NCBI GenBank assembly: GCA_965224205.1
Contig: CBDCYN010000025.1
Span: forward strand, 88,816 to 152,815
Direction of reading: 5' to 3'
From: CBDCYN01 sp965224205
Lineage (GTDB): Bacteria > Planctomycetota > Phycisphaerae > Phycisphaerales > Phycisphaeraceae
DNA: 64,000 nt
The notes under the pieces are model-generated. The model was not told the origin of the DNA. It searched no databases and was given only the letters and a program-made list of their open reading frames with translations. This document shows positions 25,251 to 34,227 of this stretch, one piece after another. The translations under genes were made by a program, and so were the position numbers. Position 1 is the stretch's first letter. Every line of letters starts with the position of its first letter.

Positions 25251-25407
25251 GATGCCTGAAACCGGTCCGCCGGGTCCGTGAATCGTGCGTCCATTCATCG
25301 GGGATAGGAATAAATCCCTCCATCGGATCGGACGATACAGAAGGCGTCTGGCAAGAATGCCGGCTTGGATCGATGTCCGTGAGAACAGGGGTATGGGGTG
25401 TCACAGC

Positions 25408-26031
25408 ATGTCCACGGAGTCAGAAGGACTTCGCAAGGTTTGGGTCGATGAGCTTTCTGCGGGGATGGCCTTGCCCGGCGATCTTCGGGACCAGGCAGGT
25501 CGGGTGATAGCTCGTCGGGGACAGGTCCTCGATGCGAAGCAGGTCTTGCAGTTGAGACGGCGTAGCTTATACGCGGGTCCTGGTTGGCCCAGCGACCACC
25601 GAGGCGAGGTCCCCGACGGGTCCGCCATGGACGAGACCGCGCAAGCCGCCTCACCCCAAGCGGTGATCCAGGCGTTGGCCAAGCAGCGCGGTAAGACGGC
25701 CGTCACTGCTGAGCGGCGCCGACAGGCCCGGCACGCCTGGGATGTCAATCTCACCCTGGATATCGAGGAAAACCTGTCTCAAGCGGTTTCACGTCGAACG
25801 ATCAACGTGGTGACCACGGACTTGTCCACGGGGGGGTTCGCGTTCCTCCACCGCCAGTACATCCATCCGGGGTCCGTCATCCGGGCCCGTTTCGACGCCC
25901 TGCCCCGCCGCCCGGTGCTCGCCGGGGTCGTGCGCAGTTGTATCAAGACTCAGGGTATCGACCATCGGATCGGCGTCGAGTTCGTTCTCCATCACCCCAA
26001 CCCCGGGAAGACCCGATCGGGGACGGGTTAG
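25408..26031 (+). CDS. PilZ-domain protein (probable c-di-GMP effector)
   Basis: From ATG 25408 the 207-residue protein has an N-terminal region (about 8-60, VWVDELSAGMALPGDLRDQAGRVI) resembling the start of HD-GYP-type proteins. A linker follows, then a PilZ domain (about 108-200). The c-di-GMP-binding motifs are present: RRRQAR supplies the RxxxR signature and TTDLSTGGFAF the D/NxSxxG signature. PilZ proteins change shape on binding c-di-GMP to control motility, adhesion or exopolysaccharide. No cyclase or phosphodiesterase lies nearby, so its partner is unknown. The upstream 41-codon in-frame extension is not conserved-looking and is left out. Confidence 0.82.
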   Translation: MSTESEGLRKVWVDELSAGMALPGDLRDQAGRVIARRGQVLDAKQVLQLRRRSLYAGPGWPSDHRGEVPDGSAMDETAQAASPQAVIQALAKQRGKTAVTAERRRQARHAWDVNLTLDIEENLSQAVSRRTINVVTTDLSTGGFAFLHRQYIHPGSVIRARFDALPRRPVLAGVVRSCIKTQGIDHRIGVEFVLHHPNPGKTRSGTG

Positions 26032-26377
26032 CAACACCTCCCAGAAACCCACGATGTCTAAGATGCCCCAGAATTGATAGTAGACATGGCGCTAAGGTTG
26101 AAGCTCATGGGCGTGGAAGGTCTGTGAGGCGCGGTGTAGGCGATGCATCGCTAATCTAAAATATTAGGTCGGGGATGCGTTTGAGCCCGATCATTGTCTA
26201 GCTTCAGACCCGGGCCATGACGCATTTTCGTTTGGGATCGGTATAAAGAGTTGCCACCCGGCAGCAGTTATCATAGTCTTACGATCGACAGAACTCACCG
26301 GCTTTTCGCGAATGAGCATGGTGCCCGGCGTAGGACTCCAAGCTTGAGTGGAAACGGTAGTCACGGAGTACGGCATC
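26032..26377 (+). promoter_or_regulatory. 346-bp leader region of the RRM protein gene
   Basis: No gene is seen. The short inverted repeat CTAAT...ATTAG near 26153-26169 and a CCGG-bounded stem near 26300-26330 suggest a structured 5' leader, as is common for RNA-binding and cold-shock proteins. No promoter can be assigned with confidence. Confidence 0.35.
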
Positions 26378-26677
26378 ATGAAGATCTATGTGGGTAACCT
26401 GTCCTTCTCAACGACCGAGGATATCCTCCAGAACCAATTCGGCACGTTCGGCCAGGTGGACGAAGTGGCGTTGATCACCGATCGTCAAACGGGTCGGTCT
26501 CGCGGGTTTGCGTTCGTCACGATGGGCAACGACGAAGAGGCCAAGGCCGCGATCGAGGCCATGAACGGGGTGGAGCTCGATGGCCGGACCCTGGTGGTCA
26601 ACGAGGCGCGTCCGAGGATGTCGTCGGGTGGCCGTGGCGGCCCCGGCGGTGGGGGCGGGGGTCGGTTCCGGCGGTAA
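26378..26677 (+). CDS. RRM-type RNA-binding protein with Gly-rich tail
   Basis: The 99-residue protein is a single RNA-recognition motif. RNP2 is IYVGNLSF (about 3-10) and RNP1 is RGFAFVTM (about 44-51). A glycine/arginine-rich tail (GGRGGPGGGGGGRFRR) follows. This layout matches the small RRM proteins of cyanobacteria and planctomycetes, which bind RNA and are often cold-induced. ATG 26378, with GGAG at about 26366, opens at the conserved MKIYVGNLS; the upstream in-frame extension lacks support. It is convergent with pcm across a 212-bp gap holding a dispersed repeat. Confidence 0.92.
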   Translation: MKIYVGNLSFSTTEDILQNQFGTFGQVDEVALITDRQTGRSRGFAFVTMGNDEEAKAAIEAMNGVELDGRTLVVNEARPRMSSGGRGGPGGGGGGRFRR

Positions 26678-26777
26678 CTGCCTTTTCCTGGAAATCTATA
26701 CCCGGGGTGCTTTCAATAGCATTGTGGTCAACCGTTACTGGCACGGGCACGTTGTCGCTGCGCTGTTTAATAAAATA

Positions 26778-26815
26778 GACGCATCGCGTATCAAAATACC
26801 GCGTCGGGTACGCGC
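26778..26815 (+). repeat. Dispersed intergenic repeat, copy C
   Basis: GACGCATCGCGTA, then TCAAAATACCGCGTCGGGTA, matches copy B at 25211 in order and spacing. It sits between two convergent genes, where it could act as a REP-type hairpin or transcription end. A weaker inverted relative may lie at about 27680-27725. Confidence 0.55.
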
Positions 26816-26889
26816 TGGACCCCGAACAATGACTTGCCGCGTACACCAATCGTGCCGCAATTTCATCCGGGATGGGGATAACGAGCGTC

Positions 26890-27618
26890 CTACCCTTCGG
26901 ATGATCTAGGTGATCCGGGTTTGGTCGAGGAGGTCGCGCTCTTGGCACCGGCCGGACGCTCGCTGGGCCATGCCGCATGGCCGATCAACGGGACAAATTT
27001 ACAGCCTGTTCGCGTTTGACACGACCATCGCCCGTTCCGGTGGTCGACCACGGTGAGACGCTGATGATCAAAGTCACCGATCGGGATCACGATCCGGCCG
27101 GGGTCGGTTAGCTGATGACGCAGCGCGTCGGGCAGCTGCGGCGCGGCAGCGGTGACCAGGATTCGGTCGTAGGGGGCGGCGTCGGGCCAACCCAACGTGC
27201 CGTCGCCTTCGTGCAATTCCACGCGGTCTGAGTAGCCCAGATCCATAAGAACGCGGCGCGATCGATGGGCCAGCTCACGGACACGTTCGATGCTGACCAC
27301 ATGGGCTGTGAGCTGAGCCAGAACCGCTGTTTGGTAACCGCTGCCAGTTCCGATTTCCAGAACACGTTGCCCGGCACGGACCTCTAATAGCTGGGTCATG
27401 ACCGCGACCATGTACGGCTGACTAATGGTTTGCCCCGCAGCGGTGGAAAGCGGTTGATCACTGTAAGCAAGCTCCAGGCTGTGCTCGGGCACGAAGCGGT
27501 GGCGGGGGACCGTGGCCATCGCAGCCAGCACAGCTTGATCCTCAATCCCGCGGTTTCGCAGTTGTTCTTGGACCATACGGTCGATCGCGGCTTGTAGCTT
27601 GTCAGCGTCTATTGACAT
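26890..27618 (-). CDS. pcm: Protein-L-isoaspartate O-methyltransferase
   Basis: From ATG 27618 the 242-residue protein matches PCMT. The N-terminal segment is VPRHRFVP, the substrate-binding signature is GQTISQPYMVAVMTQLL (about 62-78), and SAM motif I is VLEIGTGSGYQTAVLAQL (about 86-103). The later motifs are DGTLGWPDAAPYDRILVTAA and RIVIPIG. The enzyme methylates L-isoaspartyl residues so that damaged proteins can be repaired. A start 25 codons upstream is possible but non-conserved. The C-terminal tail (about 215-242, Ser/Pro/Lys-rich) is longer than usual and may be disordered. Confidence 0.92.
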   Translation of the reverse strand: MSIDADKLQAAIDRMVQEQLRNRGIEDQAVLAAMATVPRHRFVPEHSLELAYSDQPLSTAAGQTISQPYMVAVMTQLLEVRAGQRVLEIGTGSGYQTAVLAQLTAHVVSIERVRELAHRSRRVLMDLGYSDRVELHEGDGTLGWPDAAPYDRILVTAAAPQLPDALRHQLTDPGRIVIPIGDFDHQRLTVVDHRNGRWSCQTRTGCKFVPLIGHAAWPSERPAGAKSATSSTKPGSPRSSEG

Positions 27619-27867
27619 ACAATGCTTTTGGGTCTTAAGGCGTGGGTAGCGCATTGTGATAAGACAATAAGCTGGTGATCTTATACCCGACAACCGTTTG
27701 GCGGGTACCGCGCAAGGCGCTGATCCATCGCCGCCGAGTCGGATTCGCAGCCGCTGCTGGTTTGTGTTAATTTACCTAAAATCTATATTCTTCTTTGACT
27801 ATCAAAGGTGTTCCTAGCCGATGATTGATTTCACGTTTAAGGTTCACGTCACAAGAGGCAGATCTAC

Positions 27868-28323
27868 ATGGAAGTGATCGAACATCACAAAATCGAGGAA
27901 CTTCGAAAACTTTGTAAGAGGCAACGAGACGGGCGCCTTCGGATCCGACTCCAGGCGGTGGTGCTTGCTCACCAGGGGCAGACCGCCGCTCAGATCGCGA
28001 AGCTGCTTGGGTATAGCCACCGCGCGGTTCAGCAATGGGTGCGGCGGTACAACGCCGAAGGCGTAGACGGATTGGCTGACCGCGAGCGCAGTGGGCGACC
28101 CACCAAACTCAAGGCTAGTCAAGAAAAGAAGCTTTACAAATGGTTGGAAACCGGGCCGAAGCCCAAAGACGGCCTGCGGGCTTGGCGCGGCAAGGATATC
28201 CAACAATACCTAGCGCGCGAGTTCGGGGTCGAGTATAGCTTGGACGGGGTCTACAAACTGCTGCATCGTCTCGGCTACACGAACCCCACGCCGCGGACCC
28301 GCACCCGTAAGGCCTCCACGTAG
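27868..28323 (+). CDS. Stand-alone IS630-type HTH protein (transposase N-terminal half)
   Basis: The 151-residue protein consists only of the DNA-binding half of IS630-family transposases. A first HTH (about 40-75, QTAAQIAKLLGYSHRAVQQWVRRYNAEG) is followed by GLADRERSGRPTKL and a second winged-helix segment (about 100-145, EFGVEYSLDGVYKLLHRLGY). The DDE catalytic half is missing: after the TAG there are only 39 bp before the opposite-strand gene, and no DDE motif is found in any frame there. It is either a decayed transposase or a domesticated DNA-binding protein. The uninterrupted frame and lack of terminal repeats slightly favour the second option. Confidence 0.7.
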   Translation: MEVIEHHKIEELRKLCKRQRDGRLRIRLQAVVLAHQGQTAAQIAKLLGYSHRAVQQWVRRYNAEGVDGLADRERSGRPTKLKASQEKKLYKWLETGPKPKDGLRAWRGKDIQQYLAREFGVEYSLDGVYKLLHRLGYTNPTPRTRTRKAST

Positions 28324-28362
28324 GATTAACCTGGGTCACGTTCAAACACGACCGGTTGGGTC

Positions 28363-28647
28363 TTAGTGGTCGGACCCGGTGTCTCCCTCGGCCTGATCCT
28401 GCTCGATCATTTTGCGCAGATACGAGTTCTCGCGACGCGTCGCTTCAAGATCAAAGATCAGGTACTTGAGCGAAAGGCGAAGGTAGTCGAGGCTCTCGTG
28501 CAGCTCGCCGACTGTCTTGCGTAGTTTCGCGTGTCGGGCCTGCGTCTCTTGTGCCATCAGCGCTAGCTTCTCCCGCTTGGATTCGGGCAGCGTGGAGATT
28601 TCCTTCATAAGTTCCGATAATTTAGATTGAAAAGTCGCTTCGTCCAT
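28363..28647 (-). CDS. Small coiled-coil protein, conserved hypothetical
   Basis: ATG 28647 is chosen because GGAGT lies eight bases upstream; in-frame starts at 28677 and 28719 are possible. The 94-residue product is almost wholly helical: FQSKLSELMKEISTLPESKR, ETQARHAKLRKTVGELHESL, then LRLSLKYLIFDLEATRRENSYL. The last part resembles a conserved segment of an uncharacterised planctomycete protein. It probably forms a coiled coil in the cytoplasm. No function is known to me. It is convergent with the stand-alone HTH gene. The AT-rich 28720-28966 gap upstream shows no gene. Confidence 0.6.
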   Translation of the reverse strand: MDEATFQSKLSELMKEISTLPESKREKLALMAQETQARHAKLRKTVGELHESLDYLRLSLKYLIFDLEATRRENSYLRKMIEQDQAEGDTGSDH

Positions 28648-28966
28648 GGGGTCTACTCCATCATTGTGTATATCCATACCCTCACAATGGAGCTGCCAGA
28701 GTGGTGGCGTGGCCGCCATGAGGCAAAAAATGAGAATAAGTAATTGTATTTATTTGAGTTGTGTTTTTTCTTAATGATCGCAGAAACGGGCGAAGTTTTT
28801 AACCGTTATAAGAGATGTTGTGTCCGGACCACATCATTTCACGAGATTTACGTGTCGTCATATACATAACACATTAATTATGAAAAACTTAGTTGGACGT
28901 TTATTTTAGTCAACATCTATCTGCGAGGGATATGCACAGCGATGTGATGGGCCAAATGTCGGGGAT

Positions 28967-30889
28967 TTAACCGCCGCAACCGCCACAGCCTCCCCCGCAG
29001 CCGCCTCCATCCCCGCCGCAACCACTGGCTCCGCACCCGGAACCGCACCCACCCCACCACCAGCCACTCCCAGAACCGTCGGTCGTTCCATGACCACGGG
29101 GTGATCGCGACTTGAGCGCGTGACTAAGGCTCGCCAGCGAGGTCCCCGCCAGAACCGCCGGGCCGAACAGAGCCACCGCCAGTCCGGGGTCACGAGAAAC
29201 CGGGTTTTCCGTCGGGCTTTTCTGATCCAAACGCAACCCAGAGTGCTGAACGCGCAGGTCACGCAGCACCCCGTCACCCGCTTGGTTGCGCATCGACCTG
29301 GGTTTCAACAGCATCGCTAGCCCAATACAACCGGTCACGCAGCAGAGCGCGACCAGAAACAGAACCGGCTTGTCTCGGCTGATCCCGATCCCGATCTTCA
29401 CCGCCCCCAGCACCGTGACAGCAAAAAGGACCAGCGCCGGCACCCATCGGACCATCCGTACCTGTGCGCTGGACATCAGCAACCCCAGCTCATCGAGCTT
29501 CTGGTCGATCCGCAGCGGGCTATCGCGTAACACCGACCGCAACCTAGAAAAATGCCCGTCGATACTCACTGTTTCCACGACCGCTCGTTCCAGGCGGTGG
29601 CACGATTCCGGCAAAGCCCTGCCGACGACCAGGCCCTTGCCGCTGGGCTGAGCGTAGAGGTGGCCATACTCAACCAGGTTCGTGATCGCGGTATCGATCG
29701 CCTGGTCCCAGCCCCCGGATAAGTAAGCGATCTCGTACACGTCGAGCTGATCGGTTTCCCTCCTTAGACGAGCGGGGCTTAGGGTGGGTTGGTGGCTACC
29801 CAGCCGCAACCACCGACGCATCCCCAGCGCCGTGACGACCGCGGCCCCGGCCACCAAGAGGTAGACGATCAGAAATGTAGGCCCGGGCAGGTCGAACGGG
29901 TGGTTCGCTTTGACGGGGCCGCCCGTGCCCGGCCACGGCACCTTCCGGCCCAACGGCTGGCTGGCAGAAGCCTTGTCGCTAGCGGTGCCCAAGGGGTCGG
30001 GAGCCTCCTCAACGAACATGACGACGGGTCCGGCCGCCTGCCGACCTGATCGCGACAGCGAAGACTCCCGCGGCGTGGGTCCTTGGGGTGTGGACGGTTC
30101 GTTCATCCGATCCCATACATCCGCGACGTTGAAGCCAAGGACAGCGATGAGGTACGCGACCAAGAGGCCTCGGTACGCCGACCGGCCTCGTTGCGGGCGC
30201 CTGCCCTTGGAAGCAAACCCGTATTCCCAGGCCAGCGCGGCGAATACCGCCACCGCGATTAAGAAATAAAACAACCCCGGCACTTCTCGGATCGACCGTA
30301 TCCAATCGGTCGCGGCGCTTCCAAGGTGCACGTGGTGCACCGCCCCGCAGCCAAGAGCCGAGACGATCAACGCCGCTAACAGCATCGCCGCGACCACCCA
30401 TGGCCAGCGGGGCTTGAGGATCACCCAGTAGTGGTCCTGATCGATCCGAGCAAACCGACGGTGACGCCCGAACTCGGCCCCGACCGGTGGCCAGATGTCC
30501 TGCGGTGGGGGCCCGAAGAAGTGTTCATAACTGATCAGGGTTTTGCTGTACCAATCGACGTGCTTTTGATGTTCCTGGTGGCCCCCACGCGTCGGGCCGT
30601 GGTGCAGGGGCCGACCCAACACATCGCCACAAAACGCGTTCCAATAAGAATCGGTATAGACCAGGTGCAGGTGCCACGCCTGGTCGACCGGGTCCGACGG
30701 TGTGACCGGGTGTCCCGCTTCCATCGCTAAAAAAGCGAACCGCTTGTACTCACGGGTGACGCGACGGGCGTAATCGGCTCTCCAACGGTTGTCACGGGCT
30801 AGCCTTTGGGTGAAAGTCAGGGCTGAGCCGGGGGTATCGAGCGAAAACGCTTCGATCCGTTGATAGAGATTCGCTTGAGTTGTGTCCAT
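28967..30889 (-). CDS. TIGR04222-like membrane protein with Gly/Cys-rich tail
   Basis: The 640-residue protein begins with a cytoplasmic glycine-rich-protein-like domain (about 1-130), with DPVDQAWHLHLVYTDSYWNAFCGDVLG and QKHVDWYSKTLISYE. About six membrane helices follow (near 165-185, 210-228, 245-258, 340-358, 470-490, 495-512). A soluble segment in between carries ETDQLDVYEIAYLSGGWDQAIDTAI, typical of the TIGR04222 region. The C-terminus is a striking Gly/Cys repeat tail, GSGCGASGCGG-type, as in members of that family. The function is unknown; the Cys-rich tail might bind metal or be modified. It stands alone, with the metalloprotease gene beyond a 290-bp gap upstream. Confidence 0.8.
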   Translation of the reverse strand: MDTTQANLYQRIEAFSLDTPGSALTFTQRLARDNRWRADYARRVTREYKRFAFLAMEAGHPVTPSDPVDQAWHLHLVYTDSYWNAFCGDVLGRPLHHGPTRGGHQEHQKHVDWYSKTLISYEHFFGPPPQDIWPPVGAEFGRHRRFARIDQDHYWVILKPRWPWVVAAMLLAALIVSALGCGAVHHVHLGSAATDWIRSIREVPGLFYFLIAVAVFAALAWEYGFASKGRRPQRGRSAYRGLLVAYLIAVLGFNVADVWDRMNEPSTPQGPTPRESSLSRSGRQAAGPVVMFVEEAPDPLGTASDKASASQPLGRKVPWPGTGGPVKANHPFDLPGPTFLIVYLLVAGAAVVTALGMRRWLRLGSHQPTLSPARLRRETDQLDVYEIAYLSGGWDQAIDTAITNLVEYGHLYAQPSGKGLVVGRALPESCHRLERAVVETVSIDGHFSRLRSVLRDSPLRIDQKLDELGLLMSSAQVRMVRWVPALVLFAVTVLGAVKIGIGISRDKPVLFLVALCCVTGCIGLAMLLKPRSMRNQAGDGVLRDLRVQHSGLRLDQKSPTENPVSRDPGLAVALFGPAVLAGTSLASLSHALKSRSPRGHGTTDGSGSGWWWGGCGSGCGASGCGGDGGGCGGGCGGCGG

Positions 30890-31100
30890 CGAAGGCGCCC
30901 CGGTCCCCGAGTCGGCCGTGGCAACGCGTCATCAGCCGATGTTCAGCCGTCACAAACAATGTGTTCAATTGTAGGCTTTCCATGCATGCCCAGACGCCAA
31001 CCCGCGGTTTGAGGTGACATGACATGGCCCGAGTTGCTGATGCCGGTGTGGCCGTTGGTGCCTGTTCGGGCCCGACCGTAAAAGCTCTCAAACAATTCAT

Positions 31101-31137
31101 GAAAAAAAGCAGCGGGCCACGCGATGGGCCCGCTGCT
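31101..31137 (-). terminator. Strong intrinsic terminator of the metalloprotease gene
   Basis: AGCAGCGGGCC (31108-31118) pairs perfectly over 11 bp with GGCCCGCTGCT (31127-31137) around an 8-nt loop. On the minus strand the stem is followed by seven T residues (31108-31102). It lies 46 bp after the minus-strand gene's stop. Confidence 0.9.
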
Positions 31138-31182
31138 TGTGTTGATCAGCTGCTTGGGTCAACCAGCTGAAGAGGCGTCACA

Positions 31183-33711
31183 TCAGTGATCGTCGTGGGA
31201 AGACTCAAAGATGTCGTGGAGGCTGAAGCTGAACGATGGGGGCGACGATTGGCTCGGGGCCTGGGTGCTCGCGTAAGACAGCTGCGCCGCGCCGGCAGCG
31301 GCCAGTGGCAGGCTCTTCTTGGGACCTCCCTTACCGCCGCCTTTACCGCCCCCGCCGGAGCTGTCGTCGTTGATGATCATGCCGGCGCCTTGGCTATCCG
31401 AAACCGTCGCGTTCGTGGCGCTAAGCAGATTCAGGTAGAACTGCTCGTCGGCTTCCACCACCCCGTCGCCGACGACCGTGACCGTGACGGTCTTGGTCGT
31501 TTCGCCCGGGTTGAAGGTCACCGACCCGCTCTTGGCGGTGTAGTCTTCGCCGGACACCGCGGTGTTGTCTTGCGTGGCGTACTGAACCGTGACATCCTGC
31601 GTCGCTGGGTCGGAAAGGTTGATCGTGAACGTGAAATTGGTGGATTTCGGACCGCCGTTTTTGCCCTTGCGGGGGTTGCCCTCGTTGGCTGATATATCGC
31701 TGACGTTCACGAACACCACCGCGTCGTTGTCGTGGATGGTGGCGATGCCCTGGCTGTCGGAGATCGTGGCGTTGCCAGTGACGTTGCTGAGGTTGAGCTT
31801 GAACGTCTCGCTCGGTTCGGTCGCGGAGTCGTTGAGGATCGGCACGGTCACCGTTTGGGACGTCTGCCCGGGGTTGAACGTGAGGGTTTGATCCACCATC
31901 TGGTAGTCACTGCCCGATACCGCCGAGCCGTTGGCTGTGGCGGCGTTGACCGTGACAACCCCCGAGCTGGCGCCTGATAGCTGCACCGTGAACACAGCGG
32001 TCCCGTCGGCTTCATTGACCGTGACGTTGTTCACCGTCACCGACACGGAGGCGTCGTCGTCGAGGATCGTCCCCACTGCTTGATCGTCAAAGATCGTCGC
32101 TTCCCCGATGGCATTGTCGAGGCGGAGGGTGAACGACTCGGTATTCTCGGTCGACGTGTCGTTGAGGATTGGCACGGTTACCGTTTGGGTCAACTGCCCG
32201 GGGTCGAACGTGAGGGTCTGATTCACCGATTGGAAATCGTCGCCTGACACGGCGGTGCCGTTGACGGTGAATGCGTTGACCGTCACGGTCCCCGAGCTTG
32301 CCTGTGACAGGCGGACCGTGAACACGGCGGTCCCGTCGGCTTCGTTGACGGTCACGTCGTCGACCGAGATTGACGGCGGCCCCGCGACCATCTGTCCGCT
32401 GATGGTGTACTGGCCTAGGCTGCCGTAGTCCGAGTACCCGCCGTTGGCGGGGTCGCCCTTGCCGGTGCCGGTGATCCTCACGAAATATTCGCCGGCTGAG
32501 ACGGAGGTGTCGATGCCGGCGCTGAGCAGGTCTAGGGGGTTCGATGAGGCGATCACTTTGCCGTTGGCGTCGAGCAGCTCGGCGAGGACGTCTAGATTGG
32601 CCCCCCGCTGGGCCGGGAGGATATCGAGGTTGATCGTCCCGGCGTCGGTATTGAAAGAGAACAGATCAAAATCGGTGTTCCGTTCAATGATCCCCGACCC
32701 GTTCACGGCGTTGCCCGAAACGGTCAGTGGCGTGGCCGAGCCTAGGCTGTTGCCGTGATCATCGGCGCGGTAACCGAATCCGTTTTGAGTGGTGATGATG
32801 CTCAGATCATCCTGGGTGTTGCTGGCCCCGGCGTACTCGCCGCGGCTCCATTGGGTGAGGTTCTTGCCGTACCCGACCCCCATGATCGGGGCCCAGCCGG
32901 TTTCTCCCGACCCGTGGCCCGTGTAGTACCCCTGGGTGGAGGTCCCATCGTGATTAAGGCCAAGCGCGTGGCCGACTTCGTGGCTGACCGCCTCGGTCAC
33001 GTGCTTTTCGGCACCGTTGTTCAGCTGGGCCTCGAACGCGAACACGGGCGTATCGCTGCTCGAGTTGAACGAGCCGACCCACGCGACCCCGCCGGCGGCC
33101 TGACCCAGCCAATCGTTGCTCGAGCCGCCGATTACCACGCGGATACCCCAGCGGGAGTCGGAGCTGCCGCTCTTGACCAGGTCGCTTAACGGGGGTTCCT
33201 GCGTGGTCACGTTCACATCAAACGGGAGGAAGTCTTCGGCGACGCGTTGAAAGATGTATTGGATCCGGGTCAGTTCCGCGTCGCTGAAGGACAGCAGGTC
33301 GCCGTCGAAATCGTACGCAGGTGTCTCGATAGTCGAGATGCCCTTCCAGCTGTTCCATGTGGTGTTTTGGGTGATGTGCCCGTCGAAGTCCAGGTAGATC
33401 GTGTGAGACGCCCCGGGGTTGGAGTGAAGCGAGAACGTGTCGGAAAGAGTGGCCGCGGGGGCCTGCGATTCGGATGTGTCCGTGGTCACCGCGGTGACGG
33501 TGCTGTCATGGATAGGATCGATTAAGGGTTCAAAGTGCACCATCCCCGCGTGGAAGACCACGCGTGCTTCGAGGGGTTCTAACTGCACCGGTTCGCTTAG
33601 AACCGATCGCGCGCGGTGGGTCTTCGATAGGCGGCGAGCCATGGCCTTACGCCAGGCACGTAGCGGTTTCGATGGGCGCAGACCTACACCTTGATGAAAA
33701 ACATGCGGCAT
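31183..33711 (-). CDS. LEPR-XLL secreted metalloprotease with Calx-beta domains
   Basis: From ATG 33711 (GGAG five bases upstream) the product has 842 residues. The N-terminus is basic and carries the LEPR-XLL-type signal LEPLEARVVFHAG (about 44-56), a planctomycete export signal. A matrixin-like zinc protease domain (about 100-290) has HEVGHALGLNHDG near residue 240, the HExxHxxGxxH zinc motif. A PPC-type beta domain (about 305-415) is followed by three Calx-beta domains (SVDDVTVNEADGTAVFTVRL, SVTVNNVTVNEADGTAVF, VNVSDISANEGN). The C-terminal GGGGKGGGKGG segment precedes a short tail. It probably degrades or binds extracellular protein or polysaccharide. A promoter and a structured ~280-nt leader lie upstream. 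Confidence 0.85.
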   Translation of the reverse strand: MPHVFHQGVGLRPSKPLRAWRKAMARRLSKTHRARSVLSEPVQLEPLEARVVFHAGMVHFEPLIDPIHDSTVTAVTTDTSESQAPAATLSDTFSLHSNPGASHTIYLDFDGHITQNTTWNSWKGISTIETPAYDFDGDLLSFSDAELTRIQYIFQRVAEDFLPFDVNVTTQEPPLSDLVKSGSSDSRWGIRVVIGGSSNDWLGQAAGGVAWVGSFNSSSDTPVFAFEAQLNNGAEKHVTEAVSHEVGHALGLNHDGTSTQGYYTGHGSGETGWAPIMGVGYGKNLTQWSRGEYAGASNTQDDLSIITTQNGFGYRADDHGNSLGSATPLTVSGNAVNGSGIIERNTDFDLFSFNTDAGTINLDILPAQRGANLDVLAELLDANGKVIASSNPLDLLSAGIDTSVSAGEYFVRITGTGKGDPANGGYSDYGSLGQYTISGQMVAGPPSISVDDVTVNEADGTAVFTVRLSQASSGTVTVNAFTVNGTAVSGDDFQSVNQTLTFDPGQLTQTVTVPILNDTSTENTESFTLRLDNAIGEATIFDDQAVGTILDDDASVSVTVNNVTVNEADGTAVFTVQLSGASSGVVTVNAATANGSAVSGSDYQMVDQTLTFNPGQTSQTVTVPILNDSATEPSETFKLNLSNVTGNATISDSQGIATIHDNDAVVFVNVSDISANEGNPRKGKNGGPKSTNFTFTINLSDPATQDVTVQYATQDNTAVSGEDYTAKSGSVTFNPGETTKTVTVTVVGDGVVEADEQFYLNLLSATNATVSDSQGAGMIINDDSSGGGGKGGGKGGPKKSLPLAAAGAAQLSYASTQAPSQSSPPSFSFSLHDIFESSHDDH

Positions 33712-33807
33712 CATAACTCCTTTACAAGGACAACAAAAAAATAAAAAATTAGAACGCTTAATACGCTTAGGGATAAACCCCATCTATAAGCCGTATCGTC
33801 TTCTGTA

Positions 33808-33937
33808 GGTTCCCGGCGGGACCTTGTCCGCAAACGGCAGCTGATGATTTCTCAGGCAAATCAGCTGCTAGAAAGCCAAATTTTGTTGCAGGTACTGGTC
33901 AATGCGGTGCGCAGCTGTGCAACACCCTGGACAAGGT
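33808..33937 (-). ncRNA. Candidate structured leader RNA (three-way junction) of the metalloprotease gene
   Basis: ACCTTGTCC (33821-33829) and GGACAAGGT (33929-33937) form a perfect 9-bp closing stem. Inside lie a perfect 9-bp hairpin, GCAGCTGAT/ATCAGCTGC (33837-33868), and a 7-bp hairpin, TGTTGCA/TGCAACA (33884-33924). A further hairpin, GGTTCCC/GGGACC (33808-33823), shares ACC (33821-33823) with the closing stem, so the two are mutually exclusive, as in riboswitch expression platforms. It lies between the promoter at 33996-34022 and the start codon. I match it to no known riboswitch. Confidence 0.5.
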
Positions 33938-33995
33938 AGGTCTCTCTTGCGGATATCTCTTAGTCAACACAATCTCGTCTCTCGACTATCTAATA

Positions 33996-34022
33996 ATTAT
34001 ATTATGATCTCAGTAAAGTCAA
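33996..34022 (-). promoter_or_regulatory. Sigma-70-like promoter of the metalloprotease gene
   Basis: On the minus strand TTGACT (34022-34017) is followed after 15 bp by TATAAT (34001-33996) in an AT-rich stretch. The start of transcription would be near 33989, giving a ~280-nt untranslated leader. The spacer is slightly shorter than ideal. Confidence 0.6.
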
Positions 34023-34227
34023 ATGGGGGAGGTCATCTTCGTGGAAGGTCGTTTAGACATTGTTAAGAAACGGTGGGTGAATGATCGGGTTAGCGGTTCC
34101 ATGAGTAAACAGTGACGCCCTTGGATTGGGCCGTTGATTCACGGTACGGATGGTCCGGCTGATCGCAGTGGCTGCCGGGACGGTCGAACCCCCGCTCTTT
34201 ATCAAGGATCACTAAAATTTTTTATTT

